A stretch of DNA of 64,000 bases from Oceanicola granulosus HTCC2516. Lineage in GTDB: Bacteria; Pseudomonadota; Alphaproteobacteria; Rhodobacterales; Rhodobacteraceae. Within the stretch, counting starts at the first letter, position 1, and each line of letters opens with the position of its first letter. Below, in pieces: positions 63,708 through 64,000 of this stretch. The position numbers and the translations under genes were made by a program. Under the pieces are notes generated by a model. The model did no database searches. It was not told the origin of the DNA and was given only the letters and a program-made list of their open reading frames with translations. Where the stretch lies: contig NZ_CH724107.1 of the NCBI RefSeq assembly GCF_000153305.1, positions 1,131,697 through 1,195,696 on the forward strand, given 5' to 3'.

Positions 63708-64000
63708 CTACAGCCCGTGCTCGGGATGCGACAGCGCGGCCAGCACGCCGCGCAGCTCCGCCAGCCCCTTGAGCCGCCCGATCGCCGGATAGCCCGGCTG
63801 CACCTTCCGCGTGAGATCGTCGAGAATGTCCTGCCCGTGATCGGGCCGGAACGGGATCGACACGTTCGCCCGCCCCGCCTGCTCGCGCTTGCGCTCCTCG
63901 CGCAGCACCGCCGCGATCAGCGCCACCATGTCGGTGCTTCCGCGCAGGTGCTCGTCCTCGTAGAAGGAGCACGGCACCGCCTCGGTATCGCGGGTGACGT
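63708..64000 (-). CDS. uxuA: Mannonate dehydratase UxuA, C-terminal part
   Basis: The frame is open to the right edge and its last 97 residues match the C-terminus of UxuA: PCSFYEDEHLRGSTDMV, IPFRPDHGQDILDDL and PGYPAIGRLKGLAELRGVL. UxuA dehydrates D-mannonate to KDG in the cytoplasm. The 5' part is outside the window, so the start cannot be given; an internal GTG at 63976 is not the start. The window thus holds two unrelated mannonate dehydratase families (UxuA here and ManD at 50-51 kb). Confidence 0.9.
   Translation of the reverse strand, partial: VTRDTEAVPCSFYEDEHLRGSTDMVALIAAVLREERKREQAGRANVSIPFRPDHGQDILDDLTRKVQPGYPAIGRLKGLAELRGVLAALSHPEHGL

Overview
The window is a very GC-rich stretch with long ATGA-type overlapping operons. 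It carries Acs, a PCu(A)C copper chaperone, several sugar ABC and TRAP systems, and a GC-rich hairpin preceded by an AAATAT tract (about 7051-7083) of a kind I associate with Rhodobacterales. It most likely comes from an alphaproteobacterium, probably Rhodobacterales-like; the exact genus cannot be read from the sequence.

Layout. 1-2.9 kb: chemotaxis operon on the minus strand (STAS protein, CheY, CheA, CheW), with CheW cut by the window edge and apparently frameshifted. 3.0-7.0 kb: acetyl-CoA synthetase, a copper chaperone and a CoA-transferase. 7.1-15.4 kb: a leftward sugar cluster (two SDRs, Gfo/Idh oxidoreductase, TIM-barrel isomerase, binding protein, RbsA-like ATPase, two RbsC-like permeases) of unknown substrate. 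15.5-17.4 kb: an HNH endonuclease and an SMP-30 lactonase. 17.4-32.8 kb: a seven-gene overlapping alpha-glucan/trehalose operon, glgE-treS/mak-glgB-glgX-treZ-malQ-treY. 33.2 kb: tRNA-Ser(GGA).

33.5-52.6 kb is the most interesting region, a polyuronate (probably alginate oligosaccharide) utilisation locus. One leftward ten-gene operon encodes an AlgS/AlgM/AlgQ-like ABC importer, a cytoplasmic PL15-type exo-lyase, KdgF, a 3-hydroxyisobutyrate-dehydrogenase-like reductase, an SDR (candidate DEH reductase), KDG kinase and an RraA-fold protein. A divergent GntR/FCD regulator, a MATE transporter, a TRAP transporter, and a Gfo/Idh-ManD-GNAT operon follow. A 14-bp palindrome of the form ACTAGTATACCAGT lies upstream of the ABC operon/gntR, of dctP and of the Gfo/Idh-ManD operon. 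It therefore probably defines one local regulon in which two uptake routes (oligosaccharide by ABC, monomeric sugar acid by TRAP) converge on 2-keto-3-deoxygluconate and its kinase.

53-58.6 kb: an oxidoreductase/LysR divergent pair, small membrane and lipoprotein genes, an NmrA-like protein and an AraC regulator. 58.8-63.1 kb: a second ribose-type ABC system behind a lactonase-like amidohydrolase. 63.4-64 kb: a small EF-hand lipoprotein and the C-terminal end of UxuA. No insertion sequence, integrase, CRISPR array or rRNA was seen.
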